Shown piece by piece: positions 47,601-61,800 of a DNA stretch of 64,000 nt; the first letter of the stretch is position 1; every line of letters begins with the position of its first letter. This stretch comes from Loxodes magnus. Lineage: Eukaryota; Ciliophora; Karyorelictea; Loxodida; Loxodidae. Under the pieces are notes generated by a model that saw only the letters and a program-made list of their open reading frames with translations, was not told the DNA's origin and did not search any database. The stretch lies in assembly GCA_946699065.1 (NCBI GenBank), contig CAMPDV010001519.1, positions 1-64,000 of the forward strand, written 5' to 3'. A program made the position numbers and the translations under genes.

Positions 47601-50600
47601 AGTAAGAAAAGAAAATAGAATTTCAGCTTTTGAGTTACTAAAACTTAGAGATAAAAAGAAGTAATAAGTATTTAGAAAAGTGAGGAAGTAAAGTAAGAAA
47701 AGAAAATAGAATTTCAGCTTTTAGAGTTACTAAAACATAGAGATAAAAAGAAGTGATAAGTATTTAGAAAAGTGAGGAAGTAAAGTAAGAAAAGAAGAAA
47801 GAATATCAGCTTAAGATTTACTAAAACATAGAGATAAAAAGAAGTGATAAGTATTTAGAAAAGTGAGGAAGTAAAGAAAGAAAAGAAGAAAGAATTTCAG
47901 CTTTTAGAGTTACTAAAACTTAGAGATAAAAAGAAGTGATAAGTATTTAGAAAAGTGAGGAAGTAAAGTAAGAAAAGAAAATAGAATTTCAGCTTAAGAT
48001 TTACTAAAACTTAGAGATAAAAAGAAGTAATAAGTATTTAGAAAAGTGAGGAAGTAAAGTAAGAAAAGAAGAAAGAATTTCAGCTTTTAGAGTTACTAAA
48101 ACTTAGAGATAAAAAGAAGTGATAAGTATTTAGAAAAGTGAGGAATTAAAGTAAGAAAAGAAAATAGAATTTCAGCTTTTAGAGTTACTAAAACTTAGAG
48201 ATGAAAAGAAGTGATAAGTATTTAGAAAAGTGAGGAAGTAAAGTAAGAAAAGAAAATAGAATTTCAGCTTTTAGAGTTACTAAAACTTAGAGATAAAAAG
48301 AAGTAATAAGTATTTAGAAAAGTGAGGAAGTAAAGTAAGAAAAGAAAATAGAATTTCAGCTTTTGAGTTACTAAAACTTAGAGATAAAAAGAAGTGATAA
48401 GTATTTAGAAAAGTGAGGAAGTGAAGTAAGAAAAGAAGAAAGAATTTCAGCTTTTGAGTTACAAAAACATAGAGATAAAAAGAAGTAATAAGTATTTAGA
48501 AAAGTGAGGAAGTAACGTAAGTAAAGAAGATAGAATATCAGCTTTTAGAGTTACTAAAACTTAGAGATAAAAAGAAGTGATAAGTATTTAGAAAAGTGAG
48601 GAAGTAAAGTAAGAAAAGAAGATAGAATTTCAGCTTTTGAGTTACTAAAACTTAGAGATGAAAAGAAGTGATAAGTATTTAGAAAAGTGAGGAATTAAAG
48701 TAAGAAAAGAAGATAGAATATCAGCTTTTAGAATTACTAAAACTTAGAGATAAAAAGAAGTGATAAGTATTTAGAAAAGTGAGGAAGTAAAGTAAGAAAA
48801 GAAAATAGAATTTCAGCTTTTAGAGTTACTAAAACTTAGAGATAAAAAGAAGTGATAAGTATTTAGAAAAGTGAGGAAGTGAAGTAAGAAAAGAAGATAG
48901 AATATCAGCTTAAGATTTACTAAAACATAGAGATAAAAAGAAGTGATAAGTATTTAGAAAAGTGAGGAAGTAAAGTAAGAAAAAAAGAAAGAATATCAGC
49001 TTTTAGAGTTACTAAAACATAGAGATAAAAAGAAGTGATAAGTATTTAGAAAAGTGAGGAAGTAAAGAAAGAAAAGAAGAAAGAATATCAGCTTAAGATT
49101 TACTAAAACTTAGAGATAAAAAGAAGTGATAAGTATTTAGAAAAGTGAGGAAGTAAAGTAAGAAAAGAAGATAGAATATCAGCTTTTAGAGTTACTAAAA
49201 CTTAGAGATAAAAAGAAGTGATAAGTATTTAGAAAAGTGAGGAAGTAAAGTAAGAAAAGAAGATAGAATTTCAGCTTTTAGAGTTACTAAAACTTAGAGA
49301 TAAAAAGAAGTGATAAGTATTTGGAAAAGTGAGGAAGTAAAGTAAGAAAAGAAGATAGAATATCAGCTTTTAGAGTTACTAAAACTTAGAGATAAAAAGA
49401 AGTGATAAGTATTTAGAAAAGTGAGGAAGTAAAGTAAGAAAAGAAGATAGAATATCAGCTTTTAGAATTACTAAAACTTAGAGATAAAAAGAAGTGATAA
49501 GTATTTAGAAAAGTGAGGAAGTAAAGTAAGAAAAGAAGAAAGAATTTCAGCTTTTAGAGTTACTAAAACTTAGAGATAAAAAGAAGTGATAAGTATTTAG
49601 AAAAGTGAGGAAGTGAAGTAAGAAAAGAAGAAAGAATATCAGCTTAAGATTTACTAAAACATAGAGATAAAAAGAAGTGATAAGTATTTAGAAAAGTGAG
49701 GAAGTAAAGTAAGAAAAGAAAATAGAATTTCAGCTTTTAGAGTTACTAAAACTTAGAGATAAAAAGAAGTGATAAGTATTTAGAAAAGTGAGGAAGTAAA
49801 GTAAGAAAAGAAGAAAGAATATCAGCTTTTAGAATTACTAAAACATAGAGATAAAAAGAAGTGATAAGTATTTAGAAAAGTGAGGAAGTAAAGTAAGAAA
49901 AGAAAATAGAATTTCAGCTTTTAGAGTTACTAAAACTTAGAGATAAAAAGAAGTGATAAGTATTTAGAAAAGTGAGGAAGTAAAGTAAGAAAAGAAAATA
50001 GAATTTCAGCTTTTAGAGTTACTAAAACTTAGAGATAAAAAGAAGTGATAAGTATTTAGAAAAGTGAGGAAGTAAAGTAAGAAAAGAAAATAGAATATCA
50101 GCTTAAGATTTACTAAAACATAGAGATAAAAAGAAGTGATAAGTATTTAGAAAAGTGAGGAAGTAAAGTAAGAAAAGAAAATAGAATATCAGCTTTTGAG
50201 TTACTAAAACATAGAAATAAAAAGAAGTGATAAGTATTTAGAAAAGTGAGGAAGTAAAGTAAGAAAAGAAAATAGAATTTCAGCTTTTAGAGTTACTAAA
50301 ACTTAGAGATAAAAAGAAGTGATAAGTATTTAGAAAAGTGAGGAAGTAAAGTAAGAAAAGAAAATAGAATATCAGCTTAAGATTTACTAAAACATAGAGA
50401 TAAAAAGAAGTAATAAGTATTTAGAAAAGTGAGGAAGTAAAGTAAGAAAAGAAAAGAGAATTTCAGCTTTTAGAATTACTAAAACTTAGAGATAAAAAGA
50501 AGTAATAAGTATTTAGAAAAGTGAGGAAGTAAAGTAAGAAAAGAAGATAGAATATCAGCTTTTAGAGTTACTAAAACTTAGAGATAAAAAGAAGTGATAA

Positions 50601-53600
50601 GTATTTAGAAAAGTGAGGAAGTAAAGTAAGAAAAGAAAATAGAATTTCAGCTTTTAGAGTTACTAAAACTTAGAGATAAAAAGAAGTGATAAGTATTTAG
50701 AAAAGTGAGGAAGTAAAGTAAGAAAAGAAGAAAGAATTTCAGCTTTTGAGTTACTAAAACTTAGAGATAAAAAGAAGTGATAAGTATTTAGAAAAGTGAG
50801 GAAGTAAAGTAAGAAAAGAAAATAGAATTTCAGCTTTTAGAGTTACTAAAACTTAGAGATAAAAAGAAGTGATAAGTATTTAGAAAAGTTAGGAAGTAAA
50901 GTAAGAAAAGAAGAAAGAATATCAGCTTAAGATTTACTAAAACTTAGAGATAAAAAGAAGTGATAAGTATTTAGAAAAGTGAGGAAGTAAAGTAAGAAAA
51001 GAAGAAAGAATTTCAGCTTAAGATTTACTAAAACATAGAGATAAAAAGAAGTGATAAGTATTTAGAAAAGTGAGGAAGTAAAGTAAGAAAAGAAGAAAGA
51101 ATATCAGCTTTTAGAATTACTAAAACATAGAGATAAAAAGAAGTTATAAGTATTTAGAAAAGTGAGGAAGTAAAGTAAGAAAAGAAAATAGAATTTCAGC
51201 TTTTAGAGTTACTAAAACTTAGAGATAAAAAGAAGTGATAAGTATTTAGAAAAGTGAGGAATTAAAGTAAGAAAAGAAGATAGAATATCAGCTTTTAGAA
51301 TTACTAAAACTTAGAGATAAAAAGAAGTGATAAGTATTTAGAAAAGTGAGGAAGTAAAGTAAGAAAAGAAGAAAGAATATCAGCTTTTAGAATTACTAAA
51401 ACTTAGAGATAAAAAGAAGTAATAAGTATTTAGAAAAGTGAGGAAGTAAAGTAAGAAAAGAAGAAAGAATATCAGCTTTTAGAGTTACTAAAACTTAGAG
51501 ATAAAAAGAAGTTATAAGTATTTAGAAAAGTGAGGAAGTAAAGTAAGAAAAGAAAATAGAATTTCAGCTTTTAGAGTTACTAAAACTTAGAGATAAAAAG
51601 AAGTGATAAGTATTTAGAAAAGTGAGGAAGTAAAGTAAGAAAAGAAGAAAGAATTTCAGCTTTTGAGTTACTAAAACTTAGAGATAAAAAGAAGTGATAA
51701 GTATTTAGAAAAGTGAGGAAGTAAAGTAAGAAAAGAAAATAGAATTTCAGCTTTTAGAGTTACTAAAACTTAGAGATAAAAAGAAGTGATAAGTATTTAG
51801 AAAAGTGAGGAAGTAAAGTAAGAAAAGAAAATAGAATTTCAGCTTTTAGAGTTACTAAAACTTAGAGATAAAAAGAAGTGATAAGTATTTAGAAAAGTGA
51901 GGAAGTAAAGTAAGAAAAGAAGAAAGAATATCAGCTTTTAGAGTTACTAAAACATAGAGATAAAAAGAAGTGATAAGTATTTAGAAAAGTGAGGAAGTAA
52001 AGAAAGAAAAGAAGAAAGAATTTCAGCTTTTAGAATTACTAAAACTTAGAGATAAAAAGAAGTGATAAGTATTTAGAAAAGTGAGGAAGTAAAGTAAGAA
52101 AAGAAGAAAGAATATCAGCTTAAGATTTACTAAAACATAGAGATAAAAAGAAGTGATAAGTATTTAGAAAAGTGAGGAAGTAAAGTAAGAAAAGAAAATA
52201 GAATATCAGCTTTTAGAGTTACTAAAACTTAGAGATAAAAAGAAGTGATAAGTATTTAGAAAAGTGAGGAAGTAAAGTAAGAAAAAAAGATAGAATATCA
52301 GCTTTTAGAATTACTAAAACTTAGAGATGAAAAGAAGTGATAAGTATTTAGAAAAGTGAGGAAGTAAAGTAATAAAAGAAGAAAGAATATCAGCTTAAGA
52401 TTTACTAAAACATAGAGATAAAAAGAAGTGATAAGTATTTAGAAAAGTGAGGAAGTAAAGTAAGAAAAGAAAATAGAATTTCAGCTTTTAGAGTTACTAA
52501 AACTTAGAGATAAAAAGAAGTGATAAGTATTTAGAAAAGTGAGGAATTAAAGTAAGAAAAGAAGATAGAATTTCAGCTTTTAGAGTTACTAAAACTTAGA
52601 GATAAAAAGAAGTAATAAGTATTTAGAAAAGTGAGGAAGTAAAGTAAGAAAAGAAGATAGAATATCAGCTTTTAGAATTACTAAAACTTAGAGATAAAAA
52701 GAAGTGATAAGTATTTAGAAAAGTGAGGAATTAAAGTAAGAAAAGAAGATAGAATATCAGCTTAAGATTTACTAAAACTTAGAGATAAAAAGAAGTGATA
52801 AGTATTTAGAAAAGTGAGGAAGTAAAGTAAGAAAAGAAGAAAGAATTTCAGCTTTTGAGTTACTAAAACTTAGAGATAAAAAGAAGTGATAAGTATTTAG
52901 AAAAGTTAGGAAGTAAAGTAAGAAAAGAAAATAGAATTTCAGCTTTTGAGTTACTAAAACTTAGAGATAAAAAGAAGTAATAAGTATTTAGAAAAGTGAG
53001 GAAGTAAAGTAAGAAAAGAAAATAGAATTTCAGCTTTTAGAGTTACTAAAACATAGAGATAAAAAGAAGTGATAAGTATTTAGAAAAGTGAGGAAGTAAA
53101 GTAAGAAAAGAAGATAGAATATCAGCTTTTAGAGTTACTAAAACTTAGAGATAAAAAGAAGTAATAAGTATTTAGAAAAGTGAGGAAGTAAAGTAAGAAA
53201 AGAAGAAAGAATTTCAGCTTTTGAGTTACTAAAACTTAGAGATAAAAAGAAGTGATAAGTATTTAGAAAAGTGAGGAAGTAAAGTAAGAAAAGAAGATAG
53301 AATATCAGCTTAAGATTTACTAAAACATAGAGATAAAAAGAAGTGATAAGTATTTAGAAAAGTGAGGAAGTAAAGTAAGAAAAGAAAATAGAATTTCAGC
53401 TTTTGAGTTACTAAAACTTAGAGATAAAAAGAAGTGATAAGTATTTAGAAAAGTGAGGAATTAAAGTAAGAAAAGAAAATAGAATTTCAGCTTTTAGAGT
53501 TACTAAAACTTAGAGATGAAAAGAAGTGATAAGTATTTAGAAAAGTGAGGAAGTAAAGTAAGAAAAGAAAATAGAATTTCAGCTTTTAGAGTTACTAAAA

Positions 53601-55457
53601 CTTAGAGATAAAAAGAAGTGATAAGTATTTAGAAAAGTGAGGAAGTAAAGTAAGAAAAGAAAATAGAATTTCAGCTTTTGAGTTACTAAAACTTAGAGAT
53701 AAAAAGAAGTGATAAGTATTTAGAAAAGTGAGGAAGTAAAGTAAGAAAAGAAGAAAGAATATCAGCTTTTAGAATTACTAAAACTTAGAGATAAAAAGAA
53801 GTGATAAGTATTTAGAAAAGTGAGGAAGTAAAGTAAGAAAAGAAGATAGAATATCAGCTTTTAGAGTTACTAAAACTTAGAGATGAAAAGAAGTGATAAG
53901 TATTTAAAAAAGTGAGGAAGTAAAGTAAGAAAAGAAAATAGAATTTCAGCTTTTAGAGTTACTAAAACTTAGAGATAAAAAGAAGTGATAAGTATTTAGA
54001 AAAGTGAGGAAGTAAAGAAAGAAAAGAAGATAGAATATCAGCTTTTAGAGTTACTAAAACATAGAGATAAAAAGAAGTTATAAGTATTTAGAAAAGTGAG
54101 GAAGTAAAGTAAGAAAAGAAAATAGAATTTCAGCTTTTGAGTTACAAAAACTCAGAGATAAAAAGAAGTGATAAGTATTTAGAAAAGTGAGGAATTAAAG
54201 TAAGTAAAGAAGATAGAATATCAGCTTTTAGAGTTACTAAAACTTAGAGATAAAAAGAAGTGATAAGTATTTAGAAAAGTGAGGAAGTAAAGAAAGAAAA
54301 GAAGATAGAATATCAGCTTAAGATTTACTAAAACATAGAGATAAAAAGAAGTGATAAGTATTTAGAAAAGTGAGGAAGTAAAGTAAGAAAAGAAGAAAGT
54401 ATATCAGCTTTTGAGTTACAAAAACTTAGAGATAAAAAGAAGTAATAAGTATTTAGAAAAGTGAGGAAGTAAAGTAAGAAAAGAAAATAGAATTTCAGCT
54501 TTTGAGTTACTAAAACTTAGAGATAAAAAGAAGTGATAAGTATTTAGAAAAGTGAGGAAGTAAAGTAAGAAAAGAAAATAGAATTTCAGCTTTTAGAGTT
54601 ACTAAAACTTAGAGATAAAAAGAAGTGATAAGTATTTAGAAAAGTGAGGAAGTAAAGTAAGAGAAGAAAATAGAATTTCAGCTTTTAGAGTTACTAAAAC
54701 TTAGAGATAAAAAGAAGTGATAAGTATTTAGAAAAGTGAGGAAGTAAAGTAAGAAAAGAAGATAGAATTTCAGCTTAAGATTTACTAAAACATAGAGATA
54801 AAAAGAAGTGATAAGTATTTAGAAAAGTGAGGAAGTAAAGTAAGAAAAGAAGAAAGAATATCAGCTTTTAGAATTACTAAAACTTAGAGATAAAAAGAAG
54901 TTATAAGTATTTAGAAAAGTGAGGAAGTAAAGTAAGAAAAGAAGATAGAATATCAGCTTTTAGAATTACTAAAACTTAGAGATAAAAAGAAGTAATAAGT
55001 ATTTAGAAAAGTGAGGAAGTAAAGTAAGAAAAGAAAATAGAATATCAGCTTTTAGAATTACTAAAACATAGAGATAAAAAGAAGTGATAAGTATTTAGAA
55101 AAGTGAGGAAGTAAAGTAAGAAAAGAAGATAGAATTTCAGCTTTTGAGTTACTAAAACTTAGAGATGAAAAGAAGTGATAAGTATTTAGAAAAGTGAGGA
55201 ATTAAAGTAAGAAAAGAAGATAGAATATCAGCTTTTAGAATTACTAAAACTTAGAGATAAAAAGAAGTGATAAGTATTTAGAAAAGTGAGGAATTAAAGT
55301 AAGAGAAGAAGATAGAATTTCAGCTTAAGAGTTACTAAAACTTAGAGATAAAAAGAAGTGATAAGTATTTAGAAAAGTGAGGAAGTAAAGTAAGAAAAGA
55401 AGAAAGAATTTCAGCTTTTGAGTTACTAAAACTTAGAGATAAAAAGAAGTGATAAGT
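47601..55457 (+). repeat. Irregular central-right segment
   Basis: About 86 monomers, mainly A, A' and C with AAATAG or GATAG; type B is present but sparse. Short shared orders exist with other parts: GTTAGGAAG type C then AAATAG/GTAATAAG at 47589 and 52905 (5316 apart), and GGAATTAAAG A with GATGAAAAG followed by AAATAG A and C at about 48.14 and 53.46 kb. Private variants: AGTAACGTAAG near 48511 (CpG at 48516), ATTTGGAAAAG near 49320, AAAAGAGAATTTC near 50450, AAAAAAAGATAG near 52283, AGTAATAAAAG at 52368 and AAAGTATATC near 54398. No long higher-order unit was recognised. Confidence 0.7.
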
Positions 55458-55850
55458 ATTTAGAATAGTGAGGAAGTAAAGTAAGAAAAGAAGAAAATAG
55501 AATATAAGCTTTTGAGTTACTAAAACTTAGAGATAAAAAGAAGTGATAAGTATTTAGAAAAGTGAGGAAGTAAAGTAAGAAAAGAAGAAAGAATATCAGC
55601 TTAAGATTTACTAAAACATAGAGATAAAAAGAAGTGATAAGTATTTAGAAAAGTGAGGAAGTAAAGTAAGAAAAGAAGATAGAATATCAGCTTTTAGAAT
55701 TACTAAAACTTAGAGATAAAAAGAAGTGATAAGTATTTAGAAAAGTGAGGAAGTAAAGTAAGAAAAGAAAATAGAATTTCAGCTTTTAGAGTTACTAAAA
55801 CTTAGAGATAAAAAGAAGTGATAAGTATTTAGAAAAGTGAGGAAGTAAAG
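55458..55850 (+). repeat. Variant block with TAGAATAGTG and an extended C monomer, copy 1
   Basis: GAATAGTGAGG (GAATAG at 55463) replaces GAAAAGTGAGG, followed by AAGAAAATAGAATATAAGC: a three-base insertion plus ATAAGCTT in place of ATCAGCTT, creating a HindIII site. B, A' and A units follow. The same order returns at 62713, an offset of 7250 bp. Confidence 0.78.
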
Positions 55851-58800
55851 TAAGAAAAGAAGAAAGAATATCAGCTTAAGATTTACTAAAACTTAGAGAT
55901 GAAAAGAAGTGATAAGTATTTAGAAAAGTGAGGAAGTAAAGTAAGAAAAGAAGAAAAATTATCAGCTTTTAGAGTTACTAAAACTTAGAGATAAAAAGAA
56001 GTGATAAGTATTTAGAAAAGTGAGGAAGTAAAGTAAGAGAAGAAAATAGAATTTCAGCTTAAGATTTACTAAAACATAGAGATAAAAAGAAGTGATAAGT
56101 ATTTAGAAAAGTGAGGAAGTAAAGTAAGAAAAGAAGATAGAATATCAGCTTAAGATTTACTAAAACATAGAGATAAAAAGAAGTGATAAGTATTTAGAAA
56201 AGTGAGGAAGTAAAGTAAGAAAAGAAAATAGAATTTCAGCTTTTGAGTTACTAAAACTTAGAGATAAAAAGAAGTGATAAGTATTTAGAAAAGTGAGGAA
56301 GTAAAGTAAGAAAAGAAGATAGAATATCAGCTTTTAGAATTACTAAAACTTAGAGATAAAAAGAAGTGATAAGTATTTAGAAAAGTGAGGAAGTAAAGTA
56401 AGAAAAGAAGAAAGAATTTCAGCTTTTAGAGTTACTAAAACTTAGAGATAAAAAGAAGTGATAAGTATTTAGAAAAGTGAGGAATTAAAGTAAGAAAAGA
56501 AAATAGAATTTCAGCTTTTGAGTTACTAAAACTTAGAGATAAAAAGAAGTAATAAGTATTTAGAAAAGTGAGGAAGTAAAGTAAGAGAAGAAAATAGAAT
56601 TTCAGCTTTTAGAGTTACTAAAACTTAGAGATAAAAAGAAGTGATAAGTATTTAGAAAAGTGAGGAAGTAAAGTAAGAAAAGAAGATAGAATTTCAGCTT
56701 TTGAGTTACAAAAACTCAGAGATAAAAAGAAGTGATAAGTATTTAGAAAAGTGAGGAAGTAAAGTAAGTAAAGAAGATAGAATATCAGCTTTTAGAGTTA
56801 CTAAAACTTAGAGATAAAAAGAAGTGATAAGTATTTAGAAAAGTGAGGAAGTAAAGTAAGAAAAGAAGATAGAATATCAGCTTTTAGAATTACTAAAACT
56901 TAGAGATAAAAAGAAGTGATAAGTATTTAGAAAAGTGAGGAAGTAAAGTAAGAAAAGAAGAAAGAATATCAGCTTTTAGAATTACTAAAACATAGAGATA
57001 AAAAGAAGTGATAAGTATTTAGAAAAGTGAGGAAGTAAAGTAAGAAAAGAAGATAGAATTTCAGCTTTTGAGTTACTAAAACTTAGAGATGAAAAGAAGT
57101 GATAAGTATTTAGAAAAGTGAGGAAGTAAAGTAAGAAAAGAAGATAGAATTTCAGCTTTTGAGTTACTAAAACTTAGAGATAAAAAGAAGTAATAAGTAT
57201 TTAGAAAAGTGAGGAAGTAAAGTAAGAAAAGAAGAAAGAATTTCAGCTTTTGAGTTACTAAAACATAGAGATAAAAAGAAGTGATAAGTATTTAGAAAAG
57301 TGAGGAAGTAAAGTAAGAAAAGAAAATAGAATATCAGCTTTTAGAATTACTAAAACTTAGAGATAAAAAGAAGTGATAAGTATTTAGAAAAGTGAGGAAG
57401 TAAAGTAAGAAAAGAAAATAGAATATCAGCTTTTAGAGTTACTAAAACTTAGAGATAAAAAGAAGTGATAAGTATTTAGAAAAGTGAGGAAGTAAAGTAA
57501 GAAAAGAAGATAGAATATCAGCTTTTAGAATTACTAAAACTTAGAGATAAAAAGAAGTAATAAGTATTTAGAAAAGTGAGGAAGTAAAGTAAGAAAAGAA
57601 AATAGAATATCAGCTTAAGATTTACTAAAACATAGAGATAAAAAGAAGTGATAAGTATTTAGAAAAGTGAGGAAGTAAAGTAAGAAAAGAAAATAGAATT
57701 TCAGCTTTTGAGTTACTAAAACTTAGAGATAAAAAGAAGTGATAAGTATTTAGAAAAGTGAGGAAGTAAAGTAAGAAAAGAAAATAGAATTTCAGCTTTT
57801 AGAGTTACTAAAACTTAGAGATAAAAAGAAGTGATAAGTATTTAGAAAAGTGAGGAAGTAAAGTAAGAAAAGAAGAAAGAATATCAGCTTTTAGAGTTAC
57901 TAAAACATAGAGATAAAAAGAAGTGATAAGTATTTAGAAAAGTGAGGAAGTAAAGTAAGAAAAGAAGATAGAATTTCAGCTTTTGAGTTACTAAAACTTA
58001 GAGATGAAAAGAAGTGATAAGTATTTAGAAAAGTGAGGAAGTAAAGTAAGAAAAGAAAATAGAATATCAGCTTTTAGAGTTACTAAAACTTAGAGATAAA
58101 AAGAAGTGATAAGTATTTAGAAAAGTGAGGAAGTAAAGTAAGAAAAGAAGATAGAATATCAGCTTTTAGAATTACTAAAACTTAGAGATAAAAAGAAGTT
58201 ATAAGTATTTAGAAAAGTGAGGAAGTAAAGTAAGAAAAGAAGATAGAATATCAGCTTTTAGAGTTACTAAAACTTAGAGATAAAAAGAAGTGATAAGTAT
58301 TTAGAAAAGTGAGGAATTAAAGTAAGAAAAGAAGATAGAATATCAGCTTAAGAGTTACTAAAACTTAGAGATAAAAAGAAGTGATAAGTATTTAGAAAAG
58401 TGAGGAAGTAAAGTAAGAAAAGAAGAAAGAATTTCAGCTTAAGAGTTACTAAAACTTAGAGATGAAAAGAAGTGATAAGTATTTAGAAAAGTGAGGAAGT
58501 AAAGTAAGAAAAGAAGATAGAATTTCAGCTTTTGAGTTACTAAAACTTAGAGATGAAAAGAAGTGATAAGTATTTAGAAAAGTGAGGAAGTAAAGTAAGA
58601 AAAGAAAATAGAATTTCAGCTTTTAGAGTTACTAAAACTTAGAGATAAAAAGAAGTGATAAGTATTTAGAAAAGTGAGGAAGTAAAGTAAGAAAAGAAGA
58701 AAGAATTTCAGCTTAAGAGTTACTAAAACTTAGAGATAAAAAGAAGTGATAAGTATTTAGAAAAGTGAGGAAGTAAAGTAAGAAAAAAAGATAGAATATC

Positions 58801-61800
58801 AGCTTTTAGAATTACTAAAACTTAGAGATGAAAAGAAGTGATAAGTATTTAGAAAAGTGAGGAAGTAAAGTAATAAAAGAAGAAAGAATATCAGCTTTTA
58901 GAATTACTAAAACTTAGAGATAAAAAGAAGTTATAAGTATTTAGAAAAGTGAGGAAGTAAAGTAAGAGAAGAAAATAGAATTTCAGCTTTTGAGTTACTA
59001 AAACTTAGAGATAAAAAGAAGTAATAAGTATTTAGAAAAGTGAGGAAGTAAAGTAAGAAAAGAAAATAGAATTTCAGCTTTTAGAGTTACTAAAACTTAG
59101 AGATAAAAAGAAGTGATAAGTATTTAGAAAAGTGAGGAAGTAAAGTAAGAAAAGAAGATAGAATATCAGCTTTTAGAGTTACTAAAACTTAGAGATAAAA
59201 AGAAGTGATAAGTATTTAGAAAAGTGAGGAAGTAAAGTAAGAAAAGAAGATAGAATATCAGCTTTTAGAATTACTAAAACTTAGAGATAAAAAGAAGTGA
59301 TAAGTATTTAGAAAAGTGAGGAAGTAAAGTAAGAAAAGAAGATAGAATTTCAGCTTTTAGAGTTACTAAAACTTAGAGATAAAAAGAAGTGATAAGTATT
59401 TAGAAAAGTGAGGAAGTAAAGTAAGAGAAGAAGATAGAATATCAGCTTTTAGAGTTACTAAAACTTAGAGATAAAAAGAAGTGATAAGTATTTAGAAAAG
59501 TGAGGAAGTAAAGTAAGAAAAGAAGATAGAATTTCAGCTTTTAGAGTTACTAAAACTTAGAGATAAAAAGAAGTGATAAGTATTTAGAAAAGTGAGGAAG
59601 TAAAGTAAGAAAAGAAGATAGAATATCAGCTTTTAGAATTACTAAAACATAGAAATAAAAAGAAGTGATAAGTATTTAGAAAAGTGAGGAAGTAAAGTAA
59701 GAAAAGAAGAAAAAGAATATCAGCTTTTAGAGTTACTAAAACTTAGAGATAAAAAGAAGTGATAAGTATTTAGAAAAGTGAGGAAGTAAAGTAAGAAAAG
59801 AAGATAGAATATCAGCTTTTAGAGTTACTAAAACTTAGAGATAAAAAGAAGTGATAAGTATTTAGAAAAGTGAGGAATTAAAGTAAGAAAAGAAGATAGA
59901 ATATCAGCTTTTAGAATTACTAAAACTTAGAGATAAAAAGAAGTGATAAGTATTTAGAAAAGTGAGGAAGTAAAGTAAGAAAAGAAGATAGAATTTCAGC
60001 TTTTAGAATTACTAAAACTTAGAGATAAAAAGAAGTGATAAGTATTTAGAAAAGTGAGGAAGTAAAGTAAGAAAAGAAGAAAGAATTTCAGCTTTTAGAG
60101 TTACTAAAACATAGAGATAAAAAGAAGTTATAAGTATTTAGAAAAGTGAGGAAGTAAAGTAAGAAAAGAAAATAGAATTTCAGCTTTTAGAGTTACTAAA
60201 ACTTAGAGATAAAAAGAAGTGATAAGTATTTAGAAAAGTGAGGAAGTAAAGTAAGAAAAGAAGAAAGAATATCAGCTTTAAGAGTTACTAAAACATAGAG
60301 ATAAAAAGAAGTGATAAGTATTTAGAAAAGTGAGGAAGTAAAGTAAGAAAAGAAAATAGAATATAAGCTTTTAGAGTTACTAAAACTTAGAGATAAAAAG
60401 AAGTGATAAGTATTTAGAAAAGTGAGGAAGTAAAGTAAGAGAAGAAGAAAGAATATCAGCTTTTAGAATTACTAAAACTTAGAGATAAAAAGAAGTGATA
60501 AGTATTTAGAAAAGTGAGGAAGTAAAGTAAGAAAAGAAAATAGAATATCAGCTTTTGAGTTACTAAAACTTAGAGATAAAAAGAAGTGATAAGTATTTAG
60601 AAAAGTGAGGAAGTAAAGTAAGAAAAGAAGATAGAATATCAGCTTTTAGAATTACTAAAACTTAGAGATAAAAAGAAGTGATAAGTATTTAGAAAAGTGA
60701 GGAAGTAAAGTAAGAAAAGAAGAATAGAATATCAGCTTTTAGAGTTACTAAAACTTAGAGATAAAAAGAAGTGATAAGTATTTAGAAAAGTGAGGAAGTA
60801 AAGTAAGAAAAAAGAAAATAGAATTTCAGCTTTTAGAGTTACTAAAACTTAGAGATAAAAAGAAGTGATAAGTATTTAGAAAAGTGAGGAAGTAAAGTAA
60901 GAAAAGAAGATAGAATATCAGCTTTTAGAATTACTAAAACTTAGAGATAAAAAGAAGTGATAAGTATTTAGAAAAGTGAGGAAGTAAAGTAAGAAAAGAA
61001 GATAGAATTTCAGCTTTTGAGTTACTAAAACTTAGAGAGATAAAAAGAAGTGATAAGTATTTAGAAAAGTGAGGAAGTAAAGTAAGAAAAGAAGATAGAA
61101 TTTCAGCTTTTAGAGTTACTAAAACTTAGAGATAAAAAGAAGTGATAAGTATTTAGAAAAGTGAGGAAGTAAAGTAAGAAAAGAAGATAGAATATAAGCT
61201 TTTGAGTTACTAAAACTTAGAGATAAAAAGAAGTGATAAGTATTTAGAAAAGTGAGGAAGTAAAGTAAGAAAAGAAGATAGAATATCAGCTTTTAGAATT
61301 ACTAAAACTTAGAGATAAAACGAAGTGATAAGTATTTAGAAAAGTGAGGAAGTAAAGTAAGAAAAGAAGATAGAATATCAGCTTTTAGAATTACTAAAAC
61401 ATAGAAATAAAAAGAAGTGATAAGTATTTAGAAAAGTGAGGAAGTAAAGTAAGAAAAGAAAATAGAATTTCAGCTTTTAGAATTACTAAAACATAGAAAT
61501 AAAAAGAAGTGATAAGTATTTAGAAAAGTGAGGAAGTAAAGTAAGAAAAGAAGAAAGAATATCAGCTTAAGAGTTACTAAAACTTAGAGATAAAAAGAAG
61601 TTATAAGTATTTAGAAAAGTGAGGAAGTAAAGTAAGAAAAGAAGATAGAATATCAGCTTTTAGAATTACTAAAACTTAGAGATAAAAAGAAGTGATAAGT
61701 ATTTAGAAAAGTGAGGAAGTAAAGTAAGAAAAGAAAATAGAATTTCAGCTTTTAGAGTTACTAAAACTTAGAGATAAAAAGAAGTGATAAGTATTTAGAA

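Noticed and set aside
2113-52910. TTAGG, the insect telomere repeat unit, in GTTAGGAAG monomers
   Set aside because: Single occurrences within a monomer, not tandem TTAGG; a one-base variant of GTGAGGAAG.
827-61500. AATAAA polyadenylation-signal-like motif in AGAAATAAAAAG units
   Set aside because: A one-base variant (GAGAT to GAAAT) in an A-rich repeat with no transcript unit visible.
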